A program made the translations under genes and the position numbers. This document shows positions 54,601 to 62,940 of a DNA stretch of 64,000 nucleotides, one piece after another (the first letter of the stretch is position 1; every line of letters begins with the position of its first letter). The stretch lies in contig NZ_CAJZAH010000001.1 in assembly GCF_914271545.1 (NCBI RefSeq), forward strand, positions 186,001 through 250,000, given 5' to 3'. The DNA comes from Cupriavidus respiraculi (GTDB lineage: Bacteria > Pseudomonadota > Gammaproteobacteria > Burkholderiales > Burkholderiaceae). Below the pieces are notes generated by a model. That model was given only the letters and a program-made list of their open reading frames with translations. It was not told where the DNA came from and searched no databases.

Positions 54601-54846
54601 ATGCAAACCGTCAACGTTCATGAAGCAAAGACGCATCTGTCTCGTCTGATCGATCAGGCGGCGAAGGGAGAGCCGTTCATCATCGCCAAGGCTGGCAAAC
54701 CGCTGGTCAAGGTGGTTCCGCTTACGTCTCCGGACCCGGGCCAGACCAAACGATTGGGTTTTCTGAGCGGGCAGTTGCAGGTGCCGGACGACTTCGATCG
54801 CATGGGTGATGGGGAAATCGAGTCGCTATTCGGCGGTAGACCATGA
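54601..54846 (+). CDS. Antitoxin of the Phd/YefM family (VapB-type partner)
   Basis: An 81-residue antitoxin. The N-terminal Phd/YefM DNA-binding fold is seen in TVNVHEAKTHLSRLIDQAAK and GEPFIIAKAGKPLVKVVPL. The C-terminal tail (GQLQVPDDFDRMGDGEIESL) is acidic and would wrap and neutralise the toxin. It overlaps the toxin gene by four bases (ATGA). A palindrome just upstream is a likely autoregulatory site. The local G+C is lower than in the flanking catabolic genes, which fits a mobile module. Confidence 0.93.
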   Translation: MQTVNVHEAKTHLSRLIDQAAKGEPFIIAKAGKPLVKVVPLTSPDPGQTKRLGFLSGQLQVPDDFDRMGDGEIESLFGGRP

Positions 54847-55229
54847 AATTGCTCCTCGACACGCATCTGCTGCTCTGGGCTGCAGGCATGCCGGAACGAT
54901 TGTCGGCGCCTGCGCGCGCGATCATCGAGGCACGCGACTCGGTGTTGTTCTTCAGCGTTGCCAGCTTGTGGGAGATAGCCATCAAACGGGGAGTTGGACG
55001 GACGGACTTTCAGGTCGATCCGCGTCTTTTGCGCCGCGGCCTGTTGGACAACGGATACAGCGAACTGCCGATTGCAAGCGAGCATGCCGTTGCCATCGAC
55101 AGTCTCCCGCCGCTACACAGGGATCCGTTTGACCGGCTGCTGGTCGCGCAGGCAACAGTGGAGGGCATTACGCTATTGACCAGCGATTCGTTGGTAGCGC
55201 AATACCCTGGCCCCTTGAGGCTTGTCTAG
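54843..55229 (+). CDS. PIN-domain ribonuclease toxin (VapC-like)
   Basis: A 128-residue PIN-domain toxin that cleaves RNA when unbound by antitoxin. The acidic metal-binding set is present: LLLDTHLLLWAAG (D6 region), SLWEIAIKRGVG (Glu), HRDPFDRLLVAQA (the two Asp) and LTSDSLVAQY (last Asp). The start overlaps the antitoxin stop, so the pair is translationally coupled. It sits between two catabolic cassettes. Confidence 0.94.
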   Translation: MKLLLDTHLLLWAAGMPERLSAPARAIIEARDSVLFFSVASLWEIAIKRGVGRTDFQVDPRLLRRGLLDNGYSELPIASEHAVAIDSLPPLHRDPFDRLLVAQATVEGITLLTSDSLVAQYPGPLRLV

Positions 55230-55259
55230 CGCTGGGTCCAAGCGCTTTCCGCCCCGTCC

Positions 55260-56150
55260 TCAACTCAACCGCTCCTCCAGAATCTCCACCATCCGCTGCG
55301 CCAGCGGCGACAGGTAACCGCCCGCGCGCGACATCACGCCCACGCGCCGGCGCAGGTCCAGCTGCTCGGTGCCCAGGTCCAGCGGACGCAGGCGCATGCC
55401 GACATTGACGCCCACCGCGCTGGCAATGCTCAGCAGCTGCGTGCCTTGCACGAGGTGGAACAGCGAGGCGCTGCCGAAATCCGTTTCGATCCGCAGTTTC
55501 GGCGCCGGCAGGCCCTGTTGCCGGAAAGCGGCTTCCACCTGCTGGCGCAGCACGATATGCGGGCCGGGCAGCAGCCAGTCCTGATCGACGAGGTCGGCCA
55601 GCGTCAGGCCGCGCCGGCCCAATAGCGGATGACCGGGATCGGCAACGACGGCCAGACGGTCGTGGAACAGCTCGCGCACGACGAACTCGCCCACCCGTTG
55701 GCGCGGAACGGGCGCCAGCGCCAGGTCCAGTTCCCCCTCGATCAGCAGGTCCATCAACTCCGGTGCCAGCTTGCGCACCAGCCGCAGGCGGGCCACGGGC
55801 CGCTCGGTCATCAGCTGCCGGCAGGCCCCCAGCACGAGCGGGTTCGGCATGGAGGGCGAATACCCCAGGCGCAGCACGCCCAGTTCGCCGGTGCGCATGT
55901 CGCCCATTTCCTTGAGCGCGTCCTCGTATTCCAGCCGGATGCGCCGGGCGCGGTCGATGAACGCGGCGCCCGCCTGTGTCGGGCTCATGCCCCGCGCAGT
56001 GCGCTCGAACAGCGGCAGCCCGATCTGCGCCTCCACCCGCTGGATGGCCTTGGTGAGCGCCGGCTGGCTGATGCCGAGCGATTCCGCCGCGCGGCCGATG
56101 CCGCCCTGCGTGCTGACGGCCAGTACGTATTCGAGGTCGCGTGTCTCCAT
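55260..56150 (-). CDS. LysR-family regulator of the second acyl-CoA cassette
   Basis: A 296-residue LysR-type regulator. The helix-turn-helix lies at residues 1-60 (METRDLEYVLAVSTQGGIGR, LGISQPALTKAIQRVEAQIG). The effector domain follows. It is divergent from the acyl-CoA ligase gene, with about 100 bases between the starts, the classic layout for a LysR protein controlling the neighbouring operon and itself. The inducer is unknown, probably the acid or its CoA ester. Confidence 0.93.
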   Translation of the reverse strand: METRDLEYVLAVSTQGGIGRAAESLGISQPALTKAIQRVEAQIGLPLFERTARGMSPTQAGAAFIDRARRIRLEYEDALKEMGDMRTGELGVLRLGYSPSMPNPLVLGACRQLMTERPVARLRLVRKLAPELMDLLIEGELDLALAPVPRQRVGEFVVRELFHDRLAVVADPGHPLLGRRGLTLADLVDQDWLLPGPHIVLRQQVEAAFRQQGLPAPKLRIETDFGSASLFHLVQGTQLLSIASAVGVNVGMRLRPLDLGTEQLDLRRRVGVMSRAGGYLSPLAQRMVEILEERLS

Positions 56151-56248
56151 TTCGGCATTCCTTGTGGTTATGGCTTTATAGCCGACGCATCATTGCGGTG
56201 ATGCCTCCCATCTTACAGACTGCGCAAAAGCACAGTCAGGAGACACCA

Positions 56249-57802
56249 ATGACCTTCGCCTACTTCCTCCAGCGCGCCGCGCGCTATTGGGGGGACAACA
56301 CCGCCGTGCTGGCGCGCGACAAGGCGCTGACCTATCGCGAGCTGGACCGCCGCTCGACGCGGCTGGCCAATGCCCTGCTCGGCCTGGGCCTGTCCCGCGG
56401 CGACCGCGTCGCCGTGCAATCGCGCAACTGCGCCGAACTCGTCGAGATCGAATGCGCGCTGTACAAGGCGGGCCTAGTCAAGGCGGCCCTCAATCCGCGC
56501 TTCACGGCGATGGAGGCCTCGGACGTGGTGGAGAACTGCACCCCGCGCGTGCTGATCGCCGGCGCCGGCTACACGGGCTATTCGGCGCAGACGCCGGGCT
56601 TCGGCTCGGTGCAGACCTATGTCGCCATCGGCCATCCGGCACCGGGCTACATCAGCTACGAGTCGCTGATCGCCGGCGGCAGCGACACGCCGCCGGACTA
56701 TGTGCCCGCCGCCGACGATCTGGCCGTGCTGCACTTCTCCTCGGGTTCCACCGGCAAGATCAAGGCCGCGATGCAGACCTACGGCAACCGGATCGCCGCG
56801 CTGCGCAAGGTGGTGATGGGCATGGACCGGCCGGCGCGCCCGGGCGACCGCCTGGCGCTGATCGGCCCGGTCACGCACGCCTCCGGCATGCTGATGCAGC
56901 CCTATCTGTACACCGGCGCCACGCTGGTGCTGTTCGACAAGTTCGAGCCGGCCCACTTCCTGGCGGAGGTGGCGAGGCTGCGCATCACGCACGTGTTCAT
57001 GGTCCCGGCCATGATCAATATGCTGCTGGCCGAGCCCTCGCTGGCCAAGGCCGACCTCTCCAGCCTGAAGACGCTGGCCTATGGCGCCGCGCCGATGGCG
57101 CCCGCGCGTATCGTCGAGGCGTGGGAGCGCTTCGGACCGATCCTGTCGCAAGGCTATGGCGCCAGCGAATCGACCTCCGGCGTCACGCGGCTGTCGACCA
57201 CCGAGCATGCCGAGGCCATCGCCAACGCGCCGCACCGGCTCGCCTCCTGCGGCCGGGCGCTGGGCGAGACCGAGGTCCGCGTGGTCAACGAGCAGGGCCA
57301 GGAAGTGCAGGGCGACGAGATGGGCGAGATCGTGATCCGGGGCGAAGACGTGTTCCAGGGCTACTGGGGCGAGCCGGAACTCACGCGCGAAGTGCTGGTG
57401 GACGGCTGGCTGCGTACCGGCGACCTGGCGCGCGTGGACGAGGACGGCTTCATCTATCTGGTCGACCGCAAGAAGGACATGATCATCTCGGGCGGCTTCA
57501 ACGTGTATCCGACCGAGGTCGAGGCAACGCTGTACCAGCATCCGGACGTGATGGAGGCGTGCGTGATCAGCGTGCCGGACGACACCTGGGGCGAAAGCGT
57601 CAAGGCCGTGGTGGCGCTGTGGCCGGGGCGCGAGGCCTCGGCGGCCGACCTGATGGCGCATTGCCGCGCCCGCATCGCCGACTACAAGACGCCGCGCTCG
57701 GTGGACTTCGTTGGCGAACTGCCCAAGAACGCCAGCGGCAAGCTGGCCCGCAAGCTGGTGCGCGAGCGCTACTGGCAGGGCGAAACCCGCCGCGTGAACT
57801 GA
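56249..57802 (+). CDS. AMP-dependent acyl-CoA ligase (second cassette)
   Basis: A 517-residue acid-CoA ligase. ATP-binding motifs are VLHFSSGSTGKIKAAMQTYG and SQGYGASESTSG. The hinge is DGWLRTGDLARVDEDG, and the C-terminal Lys region is LPKNASGKLARKLVRE. TCAGGAGA precedes the ATG by six bases. It is the first gene of the plus-strand cassette of ligase, dehydrogenase, Bug receptor and CoA transferase. The acid is not known. Confidence 0.93.
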   Translation: MTFAYFLQRAARYWGDNTAVLARDKALTYRELDRRSTRLANALLGLGLSRGDRVAVQSRNCAELVEIECALYKAGLVKAALNPRFTAMEASDVVENCTPRVLIAGAGYTGYSAQTPGFGSVQTYVAIGHPAPGYISYESLIAGGSDTPPDYVPAADDLAVLHFSSGSTGKIKAAMQTYGNRIAALRKVVMGMDRPARPGDRLALIGPVTHASGMLMQPYLYTGATLVLFDKFEPAHFLAEVARLRITHVFMVPAMINMLLAEPSLAKADLSSLKTLAYGAAPMAPARIVEAWERFGPILSQGYGASESTSGVTRLSTTEHAEAIANAPHRLASCGRALGETEVRVVNEQGQEVQGDEMGEIVIRGEDVFQGYWGEPELTREVLVDGWLRTGDLARVDEDGFIYLVDRKKDMIISGGFNVYPTEVEATLYQHPDVMEACVISVPDDTWGESVKAVVALWPGREASAADLMAHCRARIADYKTPRSVDFVGELPKNASGKLARKLVRERYWQGETRRVN

Positions 57803-57815
57803 CAGGGGACCACCA

Positions 57816-58994
57816 ATGTTCGACCATCTGACCAACCCGGTGCTGGCGCAGACGCGCAGCGAGATCCAGCGCTTCATCGACACCGAGCTCAAGCCGCTGG
57901 AGGCGGAGCTGGGCCTGGGCTCCGAAGATCCGTGGCCGAAGGAGGTGCTGCGCCGCGTGTGGCGCCGCTCCAGCGAACTGGGCCTGTACGCCGCCTGCCT
58001 GCCGGTCGAGCTCGGCGGCAAGGGGCTCAACATCAGCGAGCAGTGTGCGCTGAAGGCCGATCTGGCGGCCAGCGGCTGCACGCTCGCGCCGCACGTGCTG
58101 GGCGACCTGGGCGGGCCGCCGCGCGTGGGCAACATGCTCAAGTACGCCACGCCGCAGCAACTGCGGGACTATTTCCAGCCGGTGATTCGCGGCGAGAAAT
58201 CGACCTGCTTCGCGCTGACCGAACCGCATTCGGGTTCGGATGCGCAGAGCATCAAGACCTCGGCCGTGCCCGATGGCGACCAGCTGGTCATCAACGGCAC
58301 CAAGCACTTCATCAGCGGCGCGCCGTTTGCCGATTTCGCGATCGTGATGTGCGTGACCGACGCCACCGTGACGCCGCCCGCGATTACCGCGGTGCTGGTG
58401 GACCTGGACCTGCCCGGGGTGACGGTGAGCACCGAGTACGTGCCGATGTCCGGCCAGCATATCGACGGCGACATCCTGTTCGACAACGTGCGGGTGCCGC
58501 GCGCAAATATCTTCGGCGGCGAAGGCAATGGCTTCAAGCTGGGCATGTCGCGCATCAACGTGAACCGCCTGCTGCACTGCCCCTCGATGCTGGGCCTGGC
58601 CACGATGGCCTACGAGTCGTCGCTGCGCTATGCCGGCCAGCGCCGCCAGTTCGGCGGACCGATCGCGCGCTTCCAGGCCATCCAGCACATGCTGGCGGAC
58701 ATGGCCGCGGCGCTGTGGGCGTGCGAGAGCATGATCGCCCAGACCGCGGCGCTGGCGGACGCGGGCGGCGACCTGCGGATGAAGGCCGCCGCGTGCAAGC
58801 TGTTCGTGTCGGAGCGATGCTTCGAGATCGCGGACAAGGCCGTGCAGATCCACGGCAATGTCGGTGTGACGCGGGGCCACCCCGTCGAGCAGGCGTTCCG
58901 CAAGCTACGCATGTTCCGCATCTTCACCGGCACCAGCGAGATCCAGCGCAATACCATCGCCAAGGCGATCCTGGACCCCGGACCGGCGCGGTAA
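57816..58994 (+). CDS. Acyl-CoA dehydrogenase (second cassette)
   Basis: A 392-residue acyl-CoA dehydrogenase. Signatures are CFALTEPHSGSDAQSIKTSA, LVINGTKHFISGAPFADFAI, RRQFGGPIARFQAIQHMLAD and VGVTRGHPVEQAFRKLRMFR, ending in the typical GTSEIQRNTIAKAIL. It starts 13 bases after the ligase gene, with CAGGGGA as binding site. It would oxidise the CoA ester made by the ligase or the CoA transferase. It resembles, but is not a copy of, the dehydrogenase at 51.7 kb. Confidence 0.94.
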   Translation: MFDHLTNPVLAQTRSEIQRFIDTELKPLEAELGLGSEDPWPKEVLRRVWRRSSELGLYAACLPVELGGKGLNISEQCALKADLAASGCTLAPHVLGDLGGPPRVGNMLKYATPQQLRDYFQPVIRGEKSTCFALTEPHSGSDAQSIKTSAVPDGDQLVINGTKHFISGAPFADFAIVMCVTDATVTPPAITAVLVDLDLPGVTVSTEYVPMSGQHIDGDILFDNVRVPRANIFGGEGNGFKLGMSRINVNRLLHCPSMLGLATMAYESSLRYAGQRRQFGGPIARFQAIQHMLADMAAALWACESMIAQTAALADAGGDLRMKAAACKLFVSERCFEIADKAVQIHGNVGVTRGHPVEQAFRKLRMFRIFTGTSEIQRNTIAKAILDPGPAR

Positions 58995-59091
58995 TCGCCG
59001 CGGTGCTTGCGCGGCGATTGCCGCGACAATCGCCGCCTTGCCACCATTCCTATCCGACGCAGACCACTGCGCAGCAATACGGAGACACGAT

Positions 59092-60075
59092 ATGAACCGT
59101 CGTAAATGGCTTGCCACCGCAGGCGCCGCCGCCATGGCAGGCGTCCTCCCGAGCGCCTGGGCCGCGGCCGCCTGGCCCAATCGTCCGATCCGCCTGATCG
59201 TGCCCTTCCTGCCCGGCACCTCGCCCGACAACATCGCGCGCGCGCTGGCGGCTGAACTGGGTCCGCGCCTGGGCCAGCCGCTGGTGGTCGAGAACATGCC
59301 CGGCGCGGGCGGCATCATCGGCGCCAAGGCGCTCAAGCGCGCCGCCGCCGATGGCTACACGCTGGGCATGCTTGCGAACGCCCACGTCATCAATATCCAT
59401 ATGTACAAGGAGGCGCCGTACGAACCGGCGCGGGACTTCACCGCCATCGGCGCGCTGTCCGGCGGTCCCACGGTGCTGGTCGTGCCCGCGAAGTCGCCGT
59501 ACAAGACCGCCGCCGACCTGATCGCCGCGATGAAGCGCGCCCCGGGGGCCATGAACTACGGCTCGGGCGGCAAGGGCAGCATCGCCCATCTGGCCGTCGA
59601 ATCGATGCTGCACCAGACCGGCACCGAGGCCGTCCATATTCCCTACAAGGGCGCCACGGAAATCCTCTCTTCGATGATGATGGGCCAGACACAGTTCGGC
59701 ATGCCCGTGCTCGGCACGGCCACGCAGTTCCTGCGCGACGGACAGATGCGGGCGCTGGCCGTGTCGACCGCGGCGCGCTCGCCGTACTTTCCCGACGTGC
59801 CCACGCTGACCGAGGCGCTGCCGCCGGGATTCGTCATCGACAACTGGAGCGGGCTGTTCGCCCCGGCCGGCCTGCCCGCGCCGCTGGTGCAGCGGCTCTT
59901 TGCCAGCGTCAAGGAATTGCAGGACGGCGGCAAGTTCGACGCGCTGCTCAAGGCGAATGCCGGCGAACTGCGCCGCAGCGAATCGCCCGCGAAGTTCGCC
60001 GAGCAGGTACGGGCCGAAACCAGCCGCTATGGCGCGTTGATGAAATCCATCGGCATGACGCCCGACATGGCGTAA
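59092..60075 (+). CDS. Bug-family (TctC) solute-binding receptor (second cassette)
   Basis: A 327-residue receptor with the N-terminus MNRRKWLATAGAAAMAGVLP, which may be a Tat-like or Sec signal cleaved after WAAA. Hallmarks are WPNRPIRLIVPFLPGTSPDN, LVVENMPGAGGIIGAKALKR and AVHIPYKGATEILSSMMMG. GGAGACAC lies before the ATG. It is the third gene of the plus-strand cassette and probably brings in the cassette's acid. No membrane permease is seen. Confidence 0.94.
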   Translation: MNRRKWLATAGAAAMAGVLPSAWAAAAWPNRPIRLIVPFLPGTSPDNIARALAAELGPRLGQPLVVENMPGAGGIIGAKALKRAAADGYTLGMLANAHVINIHMYKEAPYEPARDFTAIGALSGGPTVLVVPAKSPYKTAADLIAAMKRAPGAMNYGSGGKGSIAHLAVESMLHQTGTEAVHIPYKGATEILSSMMMGQTQFGMPVLGTATQFLRDGQMRALAVSTAARSPYFPDVPTLTEALPPGFVIDNWSGLFAPAGLPAPLVQRLFASVKELQDGGKFDALLKANAGELRRSESPAKFAEQVRAETSRYGALMKSIGMTPDMA

Positions 60076-60084
60076 AGGCGGCCC

Positions 60085-61227
60085 ATGCCGGAAGACGCCA
60101 TGAAGCCCGAGTGGTCCTGCCTGAAGGACGTGAGAATCCTGGACCTGAGCCAGTTGCTGCCCGGGCCGCACGCGACCACGCTGCTGATGCAGCTGGGCGC
60201 GGATGTGATAAAGGTCGAGCAGCCCGGGGTGGGCGACACCTCGCGCCAGTTTGGGCAACGGGTCTTTGCGCAGTGCAACCGCGGCAAGCGCTCGGTGGCG
60301 CTGGACCTGAAGGCGCCGGCCGACCGCGACGCGTTCCTTGCCATGGTGCGCGAGGCCGATGCCGTGGTCGAAGGTTTCCGGCCCGGCGTGATGCGGCGGC
60401 TGGGACTGGACTACGCGGCGCTTGCCGAGGTCAATCCCGCCGTCGTGCTGTGCTCGATCTCGGGCTTCGGCCAGAGCGGGCCCTACGCGGAGCATGCGGG
60501 CCACGACCTGAACTATCTCGCGCTGGCCGGGTATTGGGCGGTGCCGGCGCAGGTGGATGATCTGGTCTCCCGTCCGCGCGCGCGGGTTTCGGACTATGCC
60601 GCCTCGGGCTACGCAGCGCTCGCGCTGGCCGTGGCCGTCATGAGCGCCCGGCAAAGCGGGCAGGGGCAGCATCTGGACGTGTCGATCCACGAGGCAATGC
60701 TGTCGTGGACCGCCCATGGCGCCTGGTCCGCCCGCACGCGAACGGACGAAACGGACGAAACGGACGATCCGGACGACGGGCCGCTGGTGATGCCCGACAA
60801 CGACCTGTTCGAGACCGCGGACGGGCGCCACCTGGCCATGGGAATTCTGGAGAACAAGTTCTGGCTGCACCTGCGGGATGCGCTGGGGAACGATTGCCCG
60901 TGGCTGCGCGACGAGCGCTTTGCCACGCGGGCCGGCCGTCAAGGCCACCAGCGCGAAGTCAGCGGGCTGTTGAAGGCAATGTTCCGCTCGCGCACGCTGG
61001 CCCAATGGCGTGCCGCATTCGAGGGGCTGGACCTGCCGTTCTCGCCGGTGCTGAACGCCGACGAACTGTTCGCCGATCCGCATGTACGGGCCCGTGGCAT
61101 GGTGCGAGAGCTCGACGACGGGCGGGCGATCGCGCTACGGTTCCCGGTGCGGTTCTCGCGCGGCCTGCCGGACAGCGGCACGCACGCGCCGGCATTGGAC
61201 GAGCACGGCGGGCGCGCCGGGGACTAG
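60085..61227 (+). CDS. CaiB/BaiF family III CoA transferase (second cassette)
   Basis: A 380-residue family III CoA transferase. It contains DVRILDLSQLLPGPHATTLL, LGADVIKVEQPGVGDTSRQF and QHLDVSIHEAMLSWTAHGA. An acidic stretch, RTDETDETDDPDDG, at about residue 220 is encoded by a 9-base tandem repeat at 60742-60777 and is unusual for the family. The start is the first Met after an AAGGCGG site; a second Met five codons later is possible. It ends the plus-strand cassette. Confidence 0.92.
   Translation: MPEDAMKPEWSCLKDVRILDLSQLLPGPHATTLLMQLGADVIKVEQPGVGDTSRQFGQRVFAQCNRGKRSVALDLKAPADRDAFLAMVREADAVVEGFRPGVMRRLGLDYAALAEVNPAVVLCSISGFGQSGPYAEHAGHDLNYLALAGYWAVPAQVDDLVSRPRARVSDYAASGYAALALAVAVMSARQSGQGQHLDVSIHEAMLSWTAHGAWSARTRTDETDETDDPDDGPLVMPDNDLFETADGRHLAMGILENKFWLHLRDALGNDCPWLRDERFATRAGRQGHQREVSGLLKAMFRSRTLAQWRAAFEGLDLPFSPVLNADELFADPHVRARGMVRELDDGRAIALRFPVRFSRGLPDSGTHAPALDEHGGRAGD
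60742..60777 (+). repeat. 9-bp coding tandem repeat (Thr-Asp-Glu units)
   Basis: Units ACGGACGAA, ACGGACGAA, ACGGACGAT and CCGGACGAC follow without gaps, in frame within the CoA-transferase gene. They encode TDE, TDE, TDD, PDD. Confidence 0.75.
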
Positions 61228-61239
61228 GCGGGCGCCGCG

Positions 61240-61563
61240 TCAGTCGCGCGCGAAGCCGTAGTCGCGCTCCACGCGGCAGATGCGGGTCTTGTACGCCGCG
61301 TACCACTTGTCGCGCCCCTGCTGCTGGGCCATCAGGTGCGCGGCGTTCTGCTTCCATGCGGCGATGGCCTCCAGGCTCTCCCAGTAGGAGACCGTGATGC
61401 CCGTCTCTTCCCGCGCCGACTCGACGCCAAGAAAGCCCGGCTGCCTCGCCGCCAGCGCCACCATCGCGTCGGCCATCTTCCCGTAGCCGTCGTCGCCCTC
61501 GGTCCGCACGGAGGTGAAGATCACGGCGTAGTAGGGGGTATCGGGAGTCGGAGCGATGGTCAT
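61240..61563 (-). CDS. Antibiotic-biosynthesis-monooxygenase-domain protein (ABM)
   Basis: A 107-residue single ABM/dimeric alpha-beta barrel protein. Marks are YYAVIFTSVRTEGDDGYGKM, AARQPGFLGVESAREETGIT, VSYWESLEAIAAWKQNAAHL and the basic C-terminus. Small ABM proteins act as cofactor-free monooxygenases or heme-related enzymes; the role here is unknown. It is convergent with the CoA transferase and downstream of the BLUF gene on the same strand (23-base gap), so it may be cotranscribed with it. Confidence 0.9.
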   Translation of the reverse strand: MTIAPTPDTPYYAVIFTSVRTEGDDGYGKMADAMVALAARQPGFLGVESAREETGITVSYWESLEAIAAWKQNAAHLMAQQQGRDKWYAAYKTRICRVERDYGFARD

Positions 61564-61586
61564 CGAAGGTTGCGCGGAGCGGTTGA

Positions 61587-61988
61587 TTACATCGAATCCG
61601 ATTCGCTGGCGAAGCGCTGGAACGCGGCCACCAACTCGACCTGTTCGAGCGAGCACAGCACGGCGCGCACCGAGGTGGTCTCGTCGTCGATGAACAGATA
61701 GCCCAGCGTCCAGGCGCTGAAACGGCCCGGGCTGGCCGGAATGCCGCAGGCCAGTTCCTCGATGCTGTGGTGATGGCGCGACGCCAGGATGCGGCGCCGG
61801 GCCTCCTGGATGCCGCTCACCGTCCCTTCGATGTACTGGTAGAACGAGGTCCCGTCGTACAGCAGGATCCCGGTGATGCCGTGCTGCCGGTTGAACGCCC
61901 GCGACTGCACGATGATGTTGGTCAGCGCGCTCGGCGCCAGGTTTGGCATGGCCACGCTGGCGTAGGCATAGCAGGATTGTGTTGTCAT
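61587..61988 (-). CDS. BLUF-domain blue-light photoreceptor
   Basis: A 133-residue stand-alone BLUF (FAD-based blue-light) sensor. The flavin-binding features are the N-terminal CYAYASVAM strand with the redox Tyr, SRAFNRQHGITGILLYDGTS with the Asn and His, and FYQYIEGTVSGI with the Gln that flips on illumination. FSAWTLGYLFID holds the variable Trp strand. There is no output domain, so it must act through a partner protein. The start is the Met just before the fold. It is followed by the ABM gene. Confidence 0.9.
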   Translation of the reverse strand: MTTQSCYAYASVAMPNLAPSALTNIIVQSRAFNRQHGITGILLYDGTSFYQYIEGTVSGIQEARRRILASRHHHSIEELACGIPASPGRFSAWTLGYLFIDDETTSVRAVLCSLEQVELVAAFQRFASESDSM

Positions 61989-62098
61989 CTGGTTCCAGGG
62001 TGCGGGACGGACCTGGGGACCGCACGCGCGTTCTTCTGTCGGGATTTCAGGCCAGTAGGATAACGGCCCTTGGGTGACAGGCCAAGGCAAGTTTGTAC

Positions 62099-62773
62099 TT
62101 AACGCCCTCGGCCCTGGTTGGCCCCGGCCATGGCGCTTGCCCGGCTCGATTGTGGACCGCGTCGGCGCCCGGGCGTCGGGCACAGCGCGTCCCACCCCGC
62201 CATCGCGCAGTCGATGATGCGCTGCAACCGCTGGCGCGGGGCGCCGTTGCGCGCCTGCAGCGACAAGCCCTGCAGCACTGTCTCGTAGTACGACGCCACG
62301 CCGGGGATATCGACGTCCGGCCCGATTTCTCCCTCGTCCGCGGCGCGGCGCAGCCGGCGCCGGATCGCCTCGCCCACCGCGCTCATATTGGCCGTCAGCA
62401 TCTGCTTCACCGCGGTTTCCCGGTCCGGGCAACCCGCCGCCGCGGAAACCACCAGGCACCCCCGCGGCGTGGCGGGATCGCAGTACGCGTCCGCGTTGCT
62501 GCGCAGCATGGCCTCCACCCCCGCGCGCGCCGTGGGCGCGGTGGCAAGGGCGTCGTCCGTCAGGTTCATGGTCTGCTGGTAAAGGCCCGTTGCCTCGCGG
62601 AACAGCGCTTCCTTGTCGCCGAAGGCGGCATACAGGCTCGGCCGGTTGATGCCCATGGCAGTGGTCAGGTCGCTGAGCGAAGCATTCTCGTAGCCCCGTT
62701 CCCAGAAGACATGCATGGCCGCGCGCAGGGCGGCGTCGCGGTCGAAGGTGCGGGGGCGTCCGCGCTGGGTCAT
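62099..62773 (-). CDS. TetR-family transcriptional repressor
   Basis: A 224-residue TetR-type regulator. The helix-turn-helix domain is at residues 5-60 ([40 protein letters not shown]). The C-terminal ligand domain follows, with [20 protein letters not shown] typical of the subgroup beside short-chain dehydrogenases. It is divergent from the SDR gene across two related palindromes (62792-62811 and 62845-62868), so it probably represses both. The inducer is unknown. Confidence 0.93.
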   Translation of the reverse strand: MTQRGRPRTFDRDAALRAAMHVFWERGYENASLSDLTTAMGINRPSLYAAFGDKEALFREATGLYQQTMNLTDDALATAPTARAGVEAMLRSNADAYCDPATPRGCLVVSAAAGCPDRETAVKQMLTANMSAVGEAIRRRLRRAADEGEIGPDVDIPGVASYYETVLQGLSLQARNGAPRQRLQRIIDCAMAGWDALCPTPGRRRGPQSSRASAMAGANQGRGR

Positions 62774-62791
62774 GGTCGGGTGCCGAATATT

Positions 62792-62811
62792 TATGTACCG
62801 GTCCGATGATA
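62792..62811. promoter_or_regulatory. Second, degenerate TetR operator copy near the regulator start
   Basis: TATGTACCGGTCCGATGATA resembles the complement of the main operator (TGTACCGCTCGATACA): it shares TGTACCG, then TCCGAT against TCGAT. It lies about 20 bases upstream of the regulator ATG, where binding would block its own transcription. Confidence 0.5.
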
Positions 62812-62817
62812 ATTCTC

Positions 62818-62868
62818 TTGACCTGTCCGGGCAAGCTTGCCAATAATTTGTATCGAGCGGTACAAATT
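62818..62868 (+). promoter_or_regulatory. Promoter and main operator of the SDR-MFS operon
   Basis: TTGACC (62818-62823) and AATAAT (62842-62847) form a plausible promoter with an 18-base spacer. Overlapping the -10 element is AATTTGTA-TCGAGCGG-TACAAATT (62845-62868), a perfect 8-bp inverted repeat. It is ideally placed for repression by the divergent TetR protein. Confidence 0.7.
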
Positions 62869-62940
62869 TCGGCGCGTCGCCGCCCCAGGGCGGGCTTACG
62901 GCGCGTCGACCTCTTCCCCTGATACGTGAAGGAGCATCCC

